DNA of 64,000 bases from the NCBI GenBank assembly GCA_039962225.1, contig JAMPKV010000025.1:21480-85479 (forward strand), given 5' to 3'. This document shows, in pieces, positions 27,601-35,879 of this stretch. The notes below the pieces were generated by a model. It did no database searches and was not told where the DNA came from. It saw only the letters and a program-made list of their open reading frames with translations. Source of the stretch: Microcoleus sp. AS-A8. GTDB lineage: Bacteria; Cyanobacteriota; Cyanobacteriia; Cyanobacteriales; Coleofasciculaceae. The first letter of the stretch is position 1; each line of letters begins with the position of its first letter. The position numbers and the translations under genes were made by a program.

Positions 27601-29282
27601 TCCGGTTCAGGCTTGAGCAAGTTGCGTTCCGAACCAATGGTTGTCTCCGCCGAGGTGATAATCTCTTCTCGGATGGAATCGATGGGCGGGTTTGTGACCT
27701 GGGCAAACAGTTGCTGGAAATACTCGTAAAGCAGTTTGGGTCGGTCAGACAGAACAGCTAGGGGGGTATCCGCACCCATCGCACCCACCGCCTCAACCCC
27801 ATCGCGAGCCATTGGCGTCAGCAGCAAGCGTAGCTCCTCAAAGGTATAACCGAAGGCCATCTGGCGCTGGAGTAGGGCTGGGATTTCTGTGTCTGCCCCG
27901 GTGTCCGCTACGGGTGCATCCTTAACCTGCGCGAGTTCGACCATGTGTTGGTTGATCCACTCGCGATAAGGGTGTTCCGTGGCAATTTTATTTTTGATCT
28001 CTTCATCGGCGACGATGCGACCCTCTTCCATGTCCACCAGGAACATCCGTCCGGGTTGCAGGCGACCTTTGAGAGCCACGCGCTCTGGTTCAATGGGCAA
28101 TACACCGGCTTCGGAGGCCATGATCACTAGGTCATCTTTGGTGACGTAGTAACGTGATGGACGCAAACCGTTGCGGTCAAGTACCGCGCCCATCATGGTG
28201 CCATCGGTGAACGCGATCGAGGCTGGGCCATCCCACGGTTCCATCAGACAGGAGTGGTATTCGTAGAATGCCTTTTTCTCGTCGCTCATCGACTCGTGGG
28301 CTGTCCACGGTTCGGGAATCATCATCATCATCGCATGGGGAAGCGATCGCCCTGCCAGTACGAGCAATTCCATGGCATTGTCGAAGATCAGCGAGTCACT
28401 GCCGTCCATGTTGATCACCGGCTGAATCTTCTTCATGTCCTCGCCAAATAAGTCCGACTCGAAGAGCGACTGCCTAGCGTGCATCCAGTTGATGTTGCCC
28501 CGTAGCGTGTTGATTTCACCGTTATGGGCGATGTAGCGATAGGGGTGACTGCGCTCCCAGCTTGGGAAGGTATTGGTGCTGAACCGAGAGTGTACCAGTC
28601 CCAAGGCACTTTCCATATCCGGATCGTGGAGTTCTGGGTAATACAACCCCACCTGTACCGGCATCAACATGCCTTTGTAAACGATTGTGCGGCACGACAA
28701 ACTGGAGGGATACCAATAGGGGTCAATGTGGGTGGCGCGGATGGCTGTGTGAGAGCGCTTGCGGATGACGTAGAGCTTCCGCTCGAACGCCATGTCGTCA
28801 GGCAGGTCAGGGTTGCGCTGGATGAACACCTGCTCCATGAACGGTTCGCTCGATTTCGCGGTGTTACCCAGCGACGAGTTATCCGTGGGTACATCGCGCC
28901 AGCCTAGAACCTGCTGACCTTCGTCAGCTACAATTTTTTCAAAAATCCGCCGACTCTGCTCTCGCTCAGCCGGATCGGGCGAGCAGTAGATCATACCCAC
29001 GCCATACTCACCCGCTTCTGGCAGTGTGATGCTTTGGGCGGCTGCCACCTTTTTCAGGAACTTGTGCGGCACTTGCATCAAAATGCCTGCTCCGTCACCC
29101 GTATTGGTTTCACAACCACACGCACCTCGGTGGTCGAGGTTTAAGAGGATCGTCAGTGCCTGCTCTACGATCTCGTGCGACTTCTTCCCCTTCATGTGCA
29201 CGATGAACCCGACACCACATGCGTCGTGTTCAAACTGTGGATCGTATAGGCCCTGTTTTGGTGGCAGTTTGTTGCTGTTCAT
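24684..29282 (-). CDS. gltB: Glutamate synthase large subunit
   Basis: 1532 residues. The N-terminal amidotransferase has its catalytic cysteine in [10 protein letters not shown] (an N-terminal propeptide of about 21 residues is expected to be cut off). A central domain, the FMN-binding TIM barrel ([20 protein letters not shown] and [15 protein letters not shown]), the 3Fe-4S cysteines [12 protein letters not shown] and a C-terminal glycine-rich beta-helix ([18 protein letters not shown]) complete it. With GltD it makes two glutamates from glutamine and 2-oxoglutarate. The adjacent gltD points to the NAD(P)H type rather than ferredoxin GlsF. Confidence 0.97.
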   Translation of the reverse strand: MNSNKLPPKQGLYDPQFEHDACGVGFIVHMKGKKSHEIVEQALTILLNLDHRGACGCETNTGDGAGILMQVPHKFLKKVAAAQSITLPEAGEYGVGMIYCSPDPAEREQSRRIFEKIVADEGQQVLGWRDVPTDNSSLGNTAKSSEPFMEQVFIQRNPDLPDDMAFERKLYVIRKRSHTAIRATHIDPYWYPSSLSCRTIVYKGMLMPVQVGLYYPELHDPDMESALGLVHSRFSTNTFPSWERSHPYRYIAHNGEINTLRGNINWMHARQSLFESDLFGEDMKKIQPVINMDGSDSLIFDNAMELLVLAGRSLPHAMMMMIPEPWTAHESMSDEKKAFYEYHSCLMEPWDGPASIAFTDGTMMGAVLDRNGLRPSRYYVTKDDLVIMASEAGVLPIEPERVALKGRLQPGRMFLVDMEEGRIVADEEIKNKIATEHPYREWINQHMVELAQVKDAPVADTGADTEIPALLQRQMAFGYTFEELRLLLTPMARDGVEAVGAMGADTPLAVLSDRPKLLYEYFQQLFAQVTNPPIDSIREEIITSAETTIGSERNLLKPEPESCHLIELKTPILSNEELAKLKHINEGQFKSVTLPILFDPKQGVKGLETAMEEICAQANRAIEAGVNLIILSDRGVNPDNAPIPALMAVSGLHHHLIREGTRTRVGLVLESGEPREVHHYATLIGYGCGAINPYLAFETIDDMIHEGLLVNIDHKTACKNYVKAATKGVVKVASKIGISTIQSYRGAQIFEAIGLNQSVIDKYFTWTASRIQGADLEVIAQEAILRHSHAFPDRPANANTLDVGGEYQWRKGGEAHLFSPETIHTLQKAVRVGSYDLYKQYAGLVNEQNQRHFTLRGLLEFKPREPVPIEEVEPVEAIVKRFKTGAMSYGSISKETHEALAIAMNRLGGKSNTGEGGEDPDRYTWTNERGDSKNSAIKQVASGRFGVTSLYLSQAKELQIKMAQGAKPGEGGQLPGKKVYPWIAKVRHSTPGVGLISPPPHHDIYSIEDLAELIHDLKNANREARVSVKLVSEVGVGTIAAGVSKAHADVVLISGYDGGTGASPQTSIKHAGLPWELGLAETHQTLVLNNLRSRIVVETDGQMKTGRDVVIAALLGAEEFGFATAPLVTLGCIMMRVCHLNTCPVGVATQDPQLRQNFTGDPEHTVNFMKFIAQEARELMAELGFRTLNEMVGRTDILEPKKAVEHWKAKNLDLSKILYQPEVGPEVGRYCQIPQDHGLDKSLDITTLLDLCQPAIEKGEKVKATLPIKNVNRVVGTILGNEITKRHWEGLPEDTVHLHFQGSAGQSFGAFVPKGVTLELEGDANDYLGKGLSGGKIILYPPVASTFVAEENIIAGNVAFYGATGGEAYIRGMAGERFCVRNSGVNTVVEAVGDHGCEYMTGGKVVVLGATGRNFAAGMSGGVAYILDETGDFATRCNQQMVGLESLEDAEEIDDLYQMIQRHADYTGSQKASKVLASWKDMVPKFVKVMPKDYKRVLQAIEKAIAAGLSGDDALTAAFEENARDVARIGGS

Positions 29283-29712
29283 TTTGATGGCCTAAAAGTA
29301 GTAAAGAGAGTTTCATCTAGACGGCGGGAAGCTGTCAACTCTAGCTAGTCAGGATTCTCTAACGAGAGAGGCATGTAGTTTCAGATCTTAAGGAAATTGT
29401 CAGATCTGCTACCGTCGGGCTCATGCAACGCTCAAAGGCGACACCTATGAGCGCTATAACTCAGACCTAGGTAAGCCAGTCGGTGAAGTTCTGAAATTTT
29501 CCAGCAAATATTACACGCTTTTTGACAACATCCGTAGAATTTTACGTTAATTCTTTAGGGGTGACAAATTCTGTTTTGTCGTTAGAGACAATAACTTTTA
29601 ATCTTTTCAGTCTTTGGTGCTAACAGATATTGATACGTAAGGTTTGAATCCCTGCAAAACTGAAGTTTAGTTATTCAAGCAAAATGAGTATATACACCTA
29701 AAAAAGCTACCG
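29283..29712. other. Upstream region of gltB
   Basis: No gene is seen. I looked for an NtcA site of the form GTA-N8-TAC in the 200 bases next to gltB and found no perfect match. The sequence is AT-rich towards 29600-29700. Confidence 0.4.
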
Positions 29713-29745
29713 AGATACCCGAATTCTTGAAAAAGTCGGGTATCT
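29713..29745 (-). terminator. Probable terminator of the DUF3370 gene
   Basis: Perfect 10-bp arms AGATACCCGA (29713-29722) and TCGGGTATCT (29736-29745). On the minus strand a T run follows after seven bases. It lies 65 bases after the stop. Confidence 0.65.
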
Positions 29746-29809
29746 GAACAGCCCCAGGAAAGTAACTCAATAGGATTGTTATATATGCTCTAAAAAGTAA
29801 TATAAACAA

Positions 29810-31390
29810 TCACGGAATACGACTATCTAGAGTTCTAATTGTTAGTACATGTGGCGGTGTTGAATCAGGAGGATAAATGAAGTCTATTTGCACCGATTTA
29901 CGACTTCCGGGCGGCATTGTCAACGTCTCCAAGGGTTCCAACACCTCACTCGTGCGGTGCCATAAATGCACATAGCGAGTCTTTTCCTGACCTTGATCAT
30001 CCTTGTAACGTAGGCGGACAGTCCCTCGCAAGAATGGCCAATCGCGGGGTGGTTTTTGGAAAAGGAGTCCCCCCCGGCTCAATTTCTCCTCTTTTAAAGG
30101 AGTTTCAACGGTTAGAGTAACCTTTTGGGGTTGCTCGGTGGGATTATAAAGAGGTATGTTCAGGTTGTATTCAACAGCATAGTTTCCGTGGGCTTCATAG
30201 GCCGTGTCAGGATAACGCACAAGCATCCGTGCTGTCTGATTTTGATTGGTACCCAATCGCCCTCCTCGCAGGGTATTGAGACCATAGGAAACAGCTTGAC
30301 CGGATTGAGGAATGGTGAAATCTTTAGCTGTAGGGCTATCAACAATCAGCGCCTGCCACTTTGAGCCTTGTTGCACACCCGCAACACGACCATAAATGAG
30401 TTGACCACTGGTCTGTTCTGGGGGAGTGGGAGCTTTATCCCGTGGCCCTGCTAAACGGCCTGTATTCAGGAGAGTTTGCCATTCTTCTAAAGTGGGTACC
30501 TTGTCTCTTCCATCTGGATTTTTTTTGGCAAACATGGTTAAACTGGCGGCATAAACCTGACCATTACTGTTTAATCGCATCAGGGCCGATCGCCCATTGA
30601 TTGGCTTTTCTAAATTCCGCACAGGTGTGGGATGATTCAGCAACATCCGGCTTTGTCCCGGTGGAATCACCAATTTTGCTGGAAAATCAGCCTGTCGTTT
30701 ACCTTGGAGTACGTCGTTTACAGCGCGATCGCCTGGGCCAGCATAAACCGTATTGTTCGGATTTTCTTGATAGGTTGGTAAGGGAATGTAAGGTGCTTCC
30801 TGCGTCAGATAAGTCGCCCCTTGCAACACATCCACTGTTACGGGTTGTTTTCCTGGATTATGTAAAATTACTCCTAGATAAAACGTCTGCAAATCCTTGG
30901 GAGTGTGCGTTTGATGGTGGATAAATACATCAAATCGTCCCTGAAACGGAAAGTTGAGATGAGCGGCTTTTTCAGCTTTTCCAGTTGGGGGAAAGGTAGA
31001 GAGTAAAATTCCTTCAGTCTTCACCCATTCCGGGCTATTACTATTAAACATCGGCACTGTATCCAACTGACCGGGTAAAGCTTTCACGGGTTGGGGTTGT
31101 ACGATGATTTGAGGTGTCGGCTTCGGTGTGGGTGTTGTTTGGGCTAAGGCTTCTGAAAGAGGTGCAGATTTTTGGGCGAATAACCAATAGCCACCACCAC
31201 CTACAAAAGCAAGAAGTAGAAAGTAAATGATAGGAGGAAGATGAATTTTTTTCTCAGTCATAAGAATTGAAGCCTGACACCGATTATTCGATTTTCTTCT
31301 GTCTGATTCCACAGCGCCTTCACCAGATTGGGTGAGCCATTGAGGTAAATTGTACTCCTGCGCTGCAAGATGACTATCAATTGTCCTCAT
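29810..31390 (-). CDS. DUF3370 family protein, membrane-anchored
   Basis: 526 residues. A hydrophobic anchor (about residues 50-70, IIYFLLLAFVGGGGYWLF) and a Pro/Thr-rich linker precede the large DUF3370 region, which has a beta-rich secreted look (FVIHHQTHTPKDLQTFYLGVILHNP-like core, then YAVEYNLNIPLYNPTE). The family is almost restricted to cyanobacteria and has no known role. AGGAA lies close to the ATG at 31390, which gives a 45-residue cytoplasmic leader. A start at residue 44 is possible but has no ribosome site. Confidence 0.75.
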   Translation of the reverse strand: MRTIDSHLAAQEYNLPQWLTQSGEGAVESDRRKSNNRCQASILMTEKKIHLPPIIYFLLLAFVGGGGYWLFAQKSAPLSEALAQTTPTPKPTPQIIVQPQPVKALPGQLDTVPMFNSNSPEWVKTEGILLSTFPPTGKAEKAAHLNFPFQGRFDVFIHHQTHTPKDLQTFYLGVILHNPGKQPVTVDVLQGATYLTQEAPYIPLPTYQENPNNTVYAGPGDRAVNDVLQGKRQADFPAKLVIPPGQSRMLLNHPTPVRNLEKPINGRSALMRLNSNGQVYAASLTMFAKKNPDGRDKVPTLEEWQTLLNTGRLAGPRDKAPTPPEQTSGQLIYGRVAGVQQGSKWQALIVDSPTAKDFTIPQSGQAVSYGLNTLRGGRLGTNQNQTARMLVRYPDTAYEAHGNYAVEYNLNIPLYNPTEQPQKVTLTVETPLKEEKLSRGGLLFQKPPRDWPFLRGTVRLRYKDDQGQEKTRYVHLWHRTSEVLEPLETLTMPPGSRKSVQIDFIYPPDSTPPHVLTIRTLDSRIP

Positions 31391-31616
31391 AAGTTCCTGC
31401 CTACAAGAGGCTACGCTAAAAATGCTTTTGGGCTGAAACGAGCGTTCGCTTCCTACTGTAGGAAATATTGTGTCGTGGCTTGTTAGAACACGATTCTCAA
31501 TGGGAACTATAAAGATAGAACATTTACAACTAGCGGACTAAGGGCATTTGCCACAAGGCTATATCGATATCTTGGTCTTTATTGAATTCTAAAAACACAC
31601 AAAAAGGAGCAAATTA

Positions 31617-32723
31617 ATGGGATTATTTGACCGCCTTAGTCGAGTAGTCAGAGCAAATCTCAACGACATGATTGAGAACGCTGAAAATCCAGAAGCAATT
31701 CTGGAACAAGCCATTATTAATATGCAAGAAGACCTGATCCAGCTACGCCAAGCCGTTGCCAGGGCTATTGCTACTCAAAAACGCACTGAGCAACAATACA
31801 ACAAAAATCAAGCCGAGACCAACAACTGGCAAAACCGCGCCCAACTCGCGCTCAGCAAAGAGGATGAAAACCTGGCGCGGGAGGCACTAATTCGTAAGAA
31901 AGCTGTTGCTGAAGCTGCCGCCAAACTGAAAAGTCAGCTACAGCAGCAAACTATTCAGGTGGACACCCTCAATAAGAACTTGATAGCCTTGGAAAGCAAA
32001 ATTTCTGAGGCTAAGACCAAGAAGGATATGCTCAAGTCCCGTGCAGCGGCGGCTAAGGCGAACGAGCAGTTGCAAAGCACAATTGGTCGGCTGAGTACCA
32101 GCTCGGCAATGGCGGCTTTTGAGCGGATTGAAGACAAAGTTTTAGAGTTGGAGGCTCGTTCTAAGGCGGCGTATGAGCTGGTTAGTTATAACTTAGAAAA
32201 AGAATCTGAACGGCTGGAACCGAGCAGTGACTTTGATTTCGATGATGAATTGGAGAAGATGAAAGAGCAGTTGCTGAATCCATGTCTATCACGCAAGCCT
32301 AAAGAGGCTCAAATTATAGAAAAAGCTATCCGAGATACTCGCAATGCCATCACTAATGCGACAGCCAAGCAAAGTCAGATTTCAAATCAACACGCTCAAG
32401 CCAAAACAGAAATTAACACTTCCCACAAAAAGGCTTTAGAGGCTGCACTCAAAGGCGATCAGACTTCAGCGATGCAAGCTTTGATAAGTGAAGCCGCTCA
32501 AGAGAAACTTGCCGATGTCCTCAAGTCTCAATTAGAACAACAAGAAACGGTTATTGAGATTCTCAAGAAAAATTTAGCGGTTCTGGAAGAAGTCAAGATA
32601 ACAGTTGAAAAATTTGTTGAGGCTGAGGAGGACGAAGGCAACGAACCACCATCCTCTCCCTCTTCTAATTCAGCAGTTGACGCCGAATTGGACGCACTAC
32701 GAGAACAGATCGACAATCTTTGA
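31617..32723 (+). CDS. PspA/VIPP1 (IM30) family protein with a second helical hairpin
   Basis: 368 residues, against about 220-270 for ordinary PspA/VIPP1. Residues 1-220 are canonical: MGLFDRLSRVVRANLNDMI amphipathic helix, then the long helical hairpin and DKVLELEARSKAAYEL. Residues 245-332 (QISNQHAQAKTEINTSHKKA, LKSQLEQQETVIEILKKNL) repeat the pattern of the first hairpin (52-133, LKSQLQQQTIQVDTLNKNL). An acidic linker and a VDAELDALREQ tail end it. This is an ESCRT-III-like membrane remodelling protein. AAAGGAG lies eight bases before the ATG. Confidence 0.88.
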   Translation: MGLFDRLSRVVRANLNDMIENAENPEAILEQAIINMQEDLIQLRQAVARAIATQKRTEQQYNKNQAETNNWQNRAQLALSKEDENLAREALIRKKAVAEAAAKLKSQLQQQTIQVDTLNKNLIALESKISEAKTKKDMLKSRAAAAKANEQLQSTIGRLSTSSAMAAFERIEDKVLELEARSKAAYELVSYNLEKESERLEPSSDFDFDDELEKMKEQLLNPCLSRKPKEAQIIEKAIRDTRNAITNATAKQSQISNQHAQAKTEINTSHKKALEAALKGDQTSAMQALISEAAQEKLADVLKSQLEQQETVIEILKKNLAVLEEVKITVEKFVEAEEDEGNEPPSSPSSNSAVDAELDALREQIDNL

Positions 32724-33153
32724 AGAGTTTACCCTAGCCCTACGATCTCATTTAAATTGCTGGTCAGTGCGATCGCACTTCCACTGACAATCGAAACCCC
32801 ACTAGGGCACGATATTATTGTGCCCCTACTCTTCATTCTCAACTAACTCACCTAAATACAATTCGCACCTTGTACAGCCGAGGATTTGCCGAAGTTACCG
32901 CGTGGAGTCCCCTGCAACCGACATCCAACCCCGGTGAGGTCATGAGCGTTTTGAGTCGGCAGATTCTGATTAAATCATTGGTTCACAGCAAACGCTAACG
33001 CACCCAGACTTTCACCAGTGCGTTAGCACTGCGCTATCTAAATAGATGAATAGTTAGGCGATCGCTTATCATCAAACCAAAAACAGAAGCCATGCCAACA
33101 TCTCATCATAATGGATTAGGTCTGCCTACACAGACTCTCCAGCCGAGGTTGTT
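32724..33153. other. Intergenic region with a possible small ORF and two hairpins
   Basis: A frame ending at TAA 32998 could start at TTG 32870 (42 residues: RGFAEVTAWSPLQPTSNPG near its start). It resembles a small cyanobacterial protein family I only vaguely recall, and could be a fragment. GTCAGTG/CACTGAC arms (about 32764-32789) may end pspA. GCTAACGCA (32994-33002) and TGCGTTAGC (33019-33027) form a perfect 9-bp hairpin. Confidence 0.3.
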
Positions 33154-34521
33154 ATGCTTTCCGAGAAATTTCGTCGCCAGTTACGCCAAGAAGTAGAGCA
33201 ATGGCGCACTGAGGAATTAATTGATGATTTTTTGTACGAACAACTATCCCAACGCTACCTATTCAGTGACATTGAAGCGTCTGCCCGTAACCGTTTCATC
33301 ATTATTTTGCTGGGACTGGGTAGTGTCCTGTTAGGCTTAGCCATCATCACCTTTGTCGCTGCGAATTGGCAAGCATGGTCACGGGGACTGAAGGTTATCT
33401 TACTGTTGAGTGGATTTGTGGGCATCAACACCGCTGGCTTCTACCTATGGCGACGCCCGACTGAGGGATGGCAACGCCGCTTGGGACAGGGCTTATTAGT
33501 CTTAGGGGCGCTGGTACTAGGGGCGAATATGGCGCTGATGTCCCAAATGTTTCATCAGAGTGGGTTGCTGTATCAGTTGTATCTGGTTTGGGGTTTGGGC
33601 GTCTTAGCGATGGCTTATTGCCTACGGTTGACGTTGTTGGGCATGTTGTCAGCCCTCTTAATTGGGCTAGGGTATTTGACGTCTCTGTGGGGTTCGTCAG
33701 AATTTGGCACTCTAGGCGAGTTTTCTTGGCTGCGACTGATGGTGCAATATATGCCCGTGTTAGGTGGTTTAATGTTTATCCCTCTAGCTTACTGGTGCCG
33801 ATCGCGCTGGATTTTTCGCATTGCCCTTGTCGCGATGGTTTTTTCCCTAGAGGCTAGCTTAATTCGCCTGGATGTGGTGGGTTCATCCGGTTGGATGGCT
33901 GCGATCGCTTGTGCCCTACCCCCTGCACTTTTATGGGCTTATAGTGATTCGCTTTGGAAAATTCCACCGACAGACGAGTCATTCGATGGCATAGCCCGTA
34001 CTCTTGCCGTCACCTTTCTCAGTCTTCTGTTTTATGTCCTATCCTTCCTGGGTATATGGAACACCCCATCAGGACTGTCTGCTGATGTCAGCTCAACACT
34101 ACCGTTGCCTTTGCAAGTCGATATCCTGCTTTTAAGCGGCTTGACTCTCTGGGAATGGGGGCGACTGTTGCTGTTGCGTCGAGTCAATCTGACAACAAGC
34201 CTTGTAGCTAGCATGATTATCCTCAGCGCCTTCGTTCCCTATTGGCATCTAAACATCAGTAGAAGTCCAACCGTGGCGGTACTAATCTTCAACCTACTCT
34301 TATTTCTGCTGGCGGTGGGTTTAATCCGTGAAGGATTGTCACAGGGGCAGCGTCGCTTATTTTGGGGTGGGATGGTGCTACTAACTCTACAGATTTTCAG
34401 TCGAATGCTGGAATATAACACCGATTTACTGTTTAAATCCTTCGTCTTACTCTTGTGCGGTTTGGGTGTGATTGCCGCCGGCTTATGGTTTGAGCGTTAC
34501 GTCCGAACCATGAGGAGTTAG
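33154..34521 (+). CDS. DUF2157 domain membrane protein
   Basis: 455 residues. A soluble N-terminus with the DUF2157 start (LRQEVEQWRTEELIDDFLYEQLSQRY) leads into about 12 membrane helices. The family pairs with DUF4401 and GDYXXLXY proteins in many bacteria, as it does here (next gene). The function is unknown. The start ATG has no strong ribosome site. Confidence 0.85.
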   Translation: MLSEKFRRQLRQEVEQWRTEELIDDFLYEQLSQRYLFSDIEASARNRFIIILLGLGSVLLGLAIITFVAANWQAWSRGLKVILLLSGFVGINTAGFYLWRRPTEGWQRRLGQGLLVLGALVLGANMALMSQMFHQSGLLYQLYLVWGLGVLAMAYCLRLTLLGMLSALLIGLGYLTSLWGSSEFGTLGEFSWLRLMVQYMPVLGGLMFIPLAYWCRSRWIFRIALVAMVFSLEASLIRLDVVGSSGWMAAIACALPPALLWAYSDSLWKIPPTDESFDGIARTLAVTFLSLLFYVLSFLGIWNTPSGLSADVSSTLPLPLQVDILLLSGLTLWEWGRLLLLRRVNLTTSLVASMIILSAFVPYWHLNISRSPTVAVLIFNLLLFLLAVGLIREGLSQGQRRLFWGGMVLLTLQIFSRMLEYNTDLLFKSFVLLLCGLGVIAAGLWFERYVRTMRS

Positions 34522-34522
34522 G

Positions 34523-34591
34523 GGTTCAAGGTTGAAGGTTTGAAGGTTTGAAGGTTAAACTTTCAACCTGCCAACTCTCAACGTTCAACTC
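34523..34591. repeat. GGTTGAA/TTCAACC short-repeat cluster before the GDYXXLXY gene
   Basis: GGTTGAA and GGTTTGAA units (34528-34555) face TTTCAACC and CTCAACG units. Its right end, 34567-34591, is an inverted copy (22 of 25 bases) of 35440-35464 on the far side of the next gene. It runs directly into the start codon. Confidence 0.65.
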
Positions 34592-35326
34592 GTGACTGCT
34601 ACCTCAGAATCTCCCCCTCCCACACCTGAATCTCCTCGTCCCATATCTATCTGGCGATTTTGGGTACCTCTTTTATTTCAAACCGCGCTGATTCTTGCCG
34701 TACCAGCTCAAGCCGTGTACACTCAACTGACTGGCAAAACCGTTATCCTCCAAACCATACCCGTAGACCCTTACGAACTCTTACGGGGCTACTCCCAGAC
34801 GTTAAGATATGACATTTCGATTCAAGACAATTTACGTAAGCTTCCAGGTTGGCAGGAATTGCCCAAGAACCCGGCTAATGGGAAGGAACTAACCTTTATC
34901 AAGCCAGGTACTTACGTCTATGTAATTTTGCAAGAACCAAACGCGCCCAAAACTTCGGCTTCAACTCAACTGCCAAAAGCTTGGAAACCTATAGCCGTCA
35001 GCCGCTTTAGCCCGTCCCAACTACCGGCTAATCAAGTGGCTCTCAAAGGCTTGGCTAAACATGGCTTTGTCGAGTATGGACTGGAAACTTACTACATCCC
35101 TGAAGATCAACGGGATCAGATTAACGCTGATTTACGTGCAGCTCGTTCCAACAGCTCCAACGAGTCATCTCAAATTTTACAGCCTGTGGAGCCAAGTCAG
35201 CGACCACCCAAACCGCCCGTTCTGATGGAAATTAAGGTCAGTGCCCAAGGTGAAAGTGTCCCAGTCAGCCTTTGGGCGCGGGTGAGTCAAGGCTCAAAAC
35301 AGGGGATTCGCAACTATCGCTTTTGA
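34592..35326 (+). CDS. GDYXXLXY family membrane-anchored protein
   Basis: 244 residues from a GTG start that abuts the upstream repeat. One membrane helix (about residues 20-42) is followed by the family segment TGKTVILQTIPVDPYELLRG then YSQTLRYDI, where the eponymous GDYxxLxY motif reads GYSQTLRY: the Asp-Tyr pair is not conserved. The partner DUF2157 gene ends 70 bases upstream. The start is uncertain because no ribosome site is visible and the repeat may have replaced it. Confidence 0.7.
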   Translation: MTATSESPPPTPESPRPISIWRFWVPLLFQTALILAVPAQAVYTQLTGKTVILQTIPVDPYELLRGYSQTLRYDISIQDNLRKLPGWQELPKNPANGKELTFIKPGTYVYVILQEPNAPKTSASTQLPKAWKPIAVSRFSPSQLPANQVALKGLAKHGFVEYGLETYYIPEDQRDQINADLRAARSNSSNESSQILQPVEPSQRPPKPPVLMEIKVSAQGESVPVSLWARVSQGSKQGIRNYRF

Positions 35327-35439
35327 TTATTGGAGACTCGAAGGAGAGGTGAGGGCTTACACAAAGTCTCTATTTGTCCGGTGGGTTAGCGTAGCGTAAC
35401 GCATATGACCGCTAGAGATGGTATAGCTGCGTAAGTTCT

Positions 35440-35535
35440 GAGTTGAAAGTTGAACGTTGGCAGGCAAAAGAGGTTGATGCGTTCAAACCTTCAAACCTAC
35501 CCCTACGGGGAACGCTACGCGAACAACCTTCAACC
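35440..35535. repeat. GAGTTGAAAG/TTCAACC short-repeat cluster
   Basis: Units GAGTTGAAAGTTGAACG (35440) face TTCAAACCTTCAAACC and CAACCTTCAACC. A GGGGAACGCTACGCG motif common in cyanobacterial repeats is embedded near 35507-35523. Confidence 0.6.
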
Positions 35536-35550
35536 CAATCCCCCCATCTA

Positions 35551-35787
35551 TCACTGACGCTTCACTTGGAAAGCTGCACCAACCGCCGCGCCCGCGCCTG
35601 CTAATAAGCCAACACTCATACCTTGAACGGTTTTGGTCACTGGATCTTGGGTTAGGCACTCGCTCGTCAGATGCTCAGCTTGCAAGCACTGATTGGTAGA
35701 GGCCCAGCTCGCCGTTCCTCCCAGAATGACGCCAGCTACACTACAGGTTGCAATCAGAATCAGGAAGCGCTTGTTTTTTATACCCAT
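35551..35787 (-). CDS. Small exported or membrane protein, unknown
   Basis: 78 residues. The N-terminal hydrophobic helix (RFLILIATCSVAGVILGGTASWA) looks like a signal peptide with cleavage after SWA. Two cysteines (CLQAEHLTSEC) and a Gly/Ala-rich second hydrophobic segment (GMSVGLLAGAGAAVGAAF) follow. No family is recognised. Convergent with the GDYXXLXY gene. Confidence 0.6.
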   Translation of the reverse strand: MGIKNKRFLILIATCSVAGVILGGTASWASTNQCLQAEHLTSECLTQDPVTKTVQGMSVGLLAGAGAAVGAAFQVKRQ

Positions 35788-35879
35788 GGATAGATGTGTA
35801 AAGTTTTAATTGGTGGTATTCATCTACTTTACCCATCTTCTCGCCAAATGTAACCGTAATTTCACTGAATTTTAGTAGA

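Noticed and set aside
24894..27761. Several antisense frames of 140-206 codons inside gltB
   Set aside because: GltB is complete and unambiguous; GC-rich genes often give open antisense frames.
29283..29500. NtcA site upstream of gltB
   Set aside because: No perfect GTA-N8-TAC was found in the 200 bases next to the gene.
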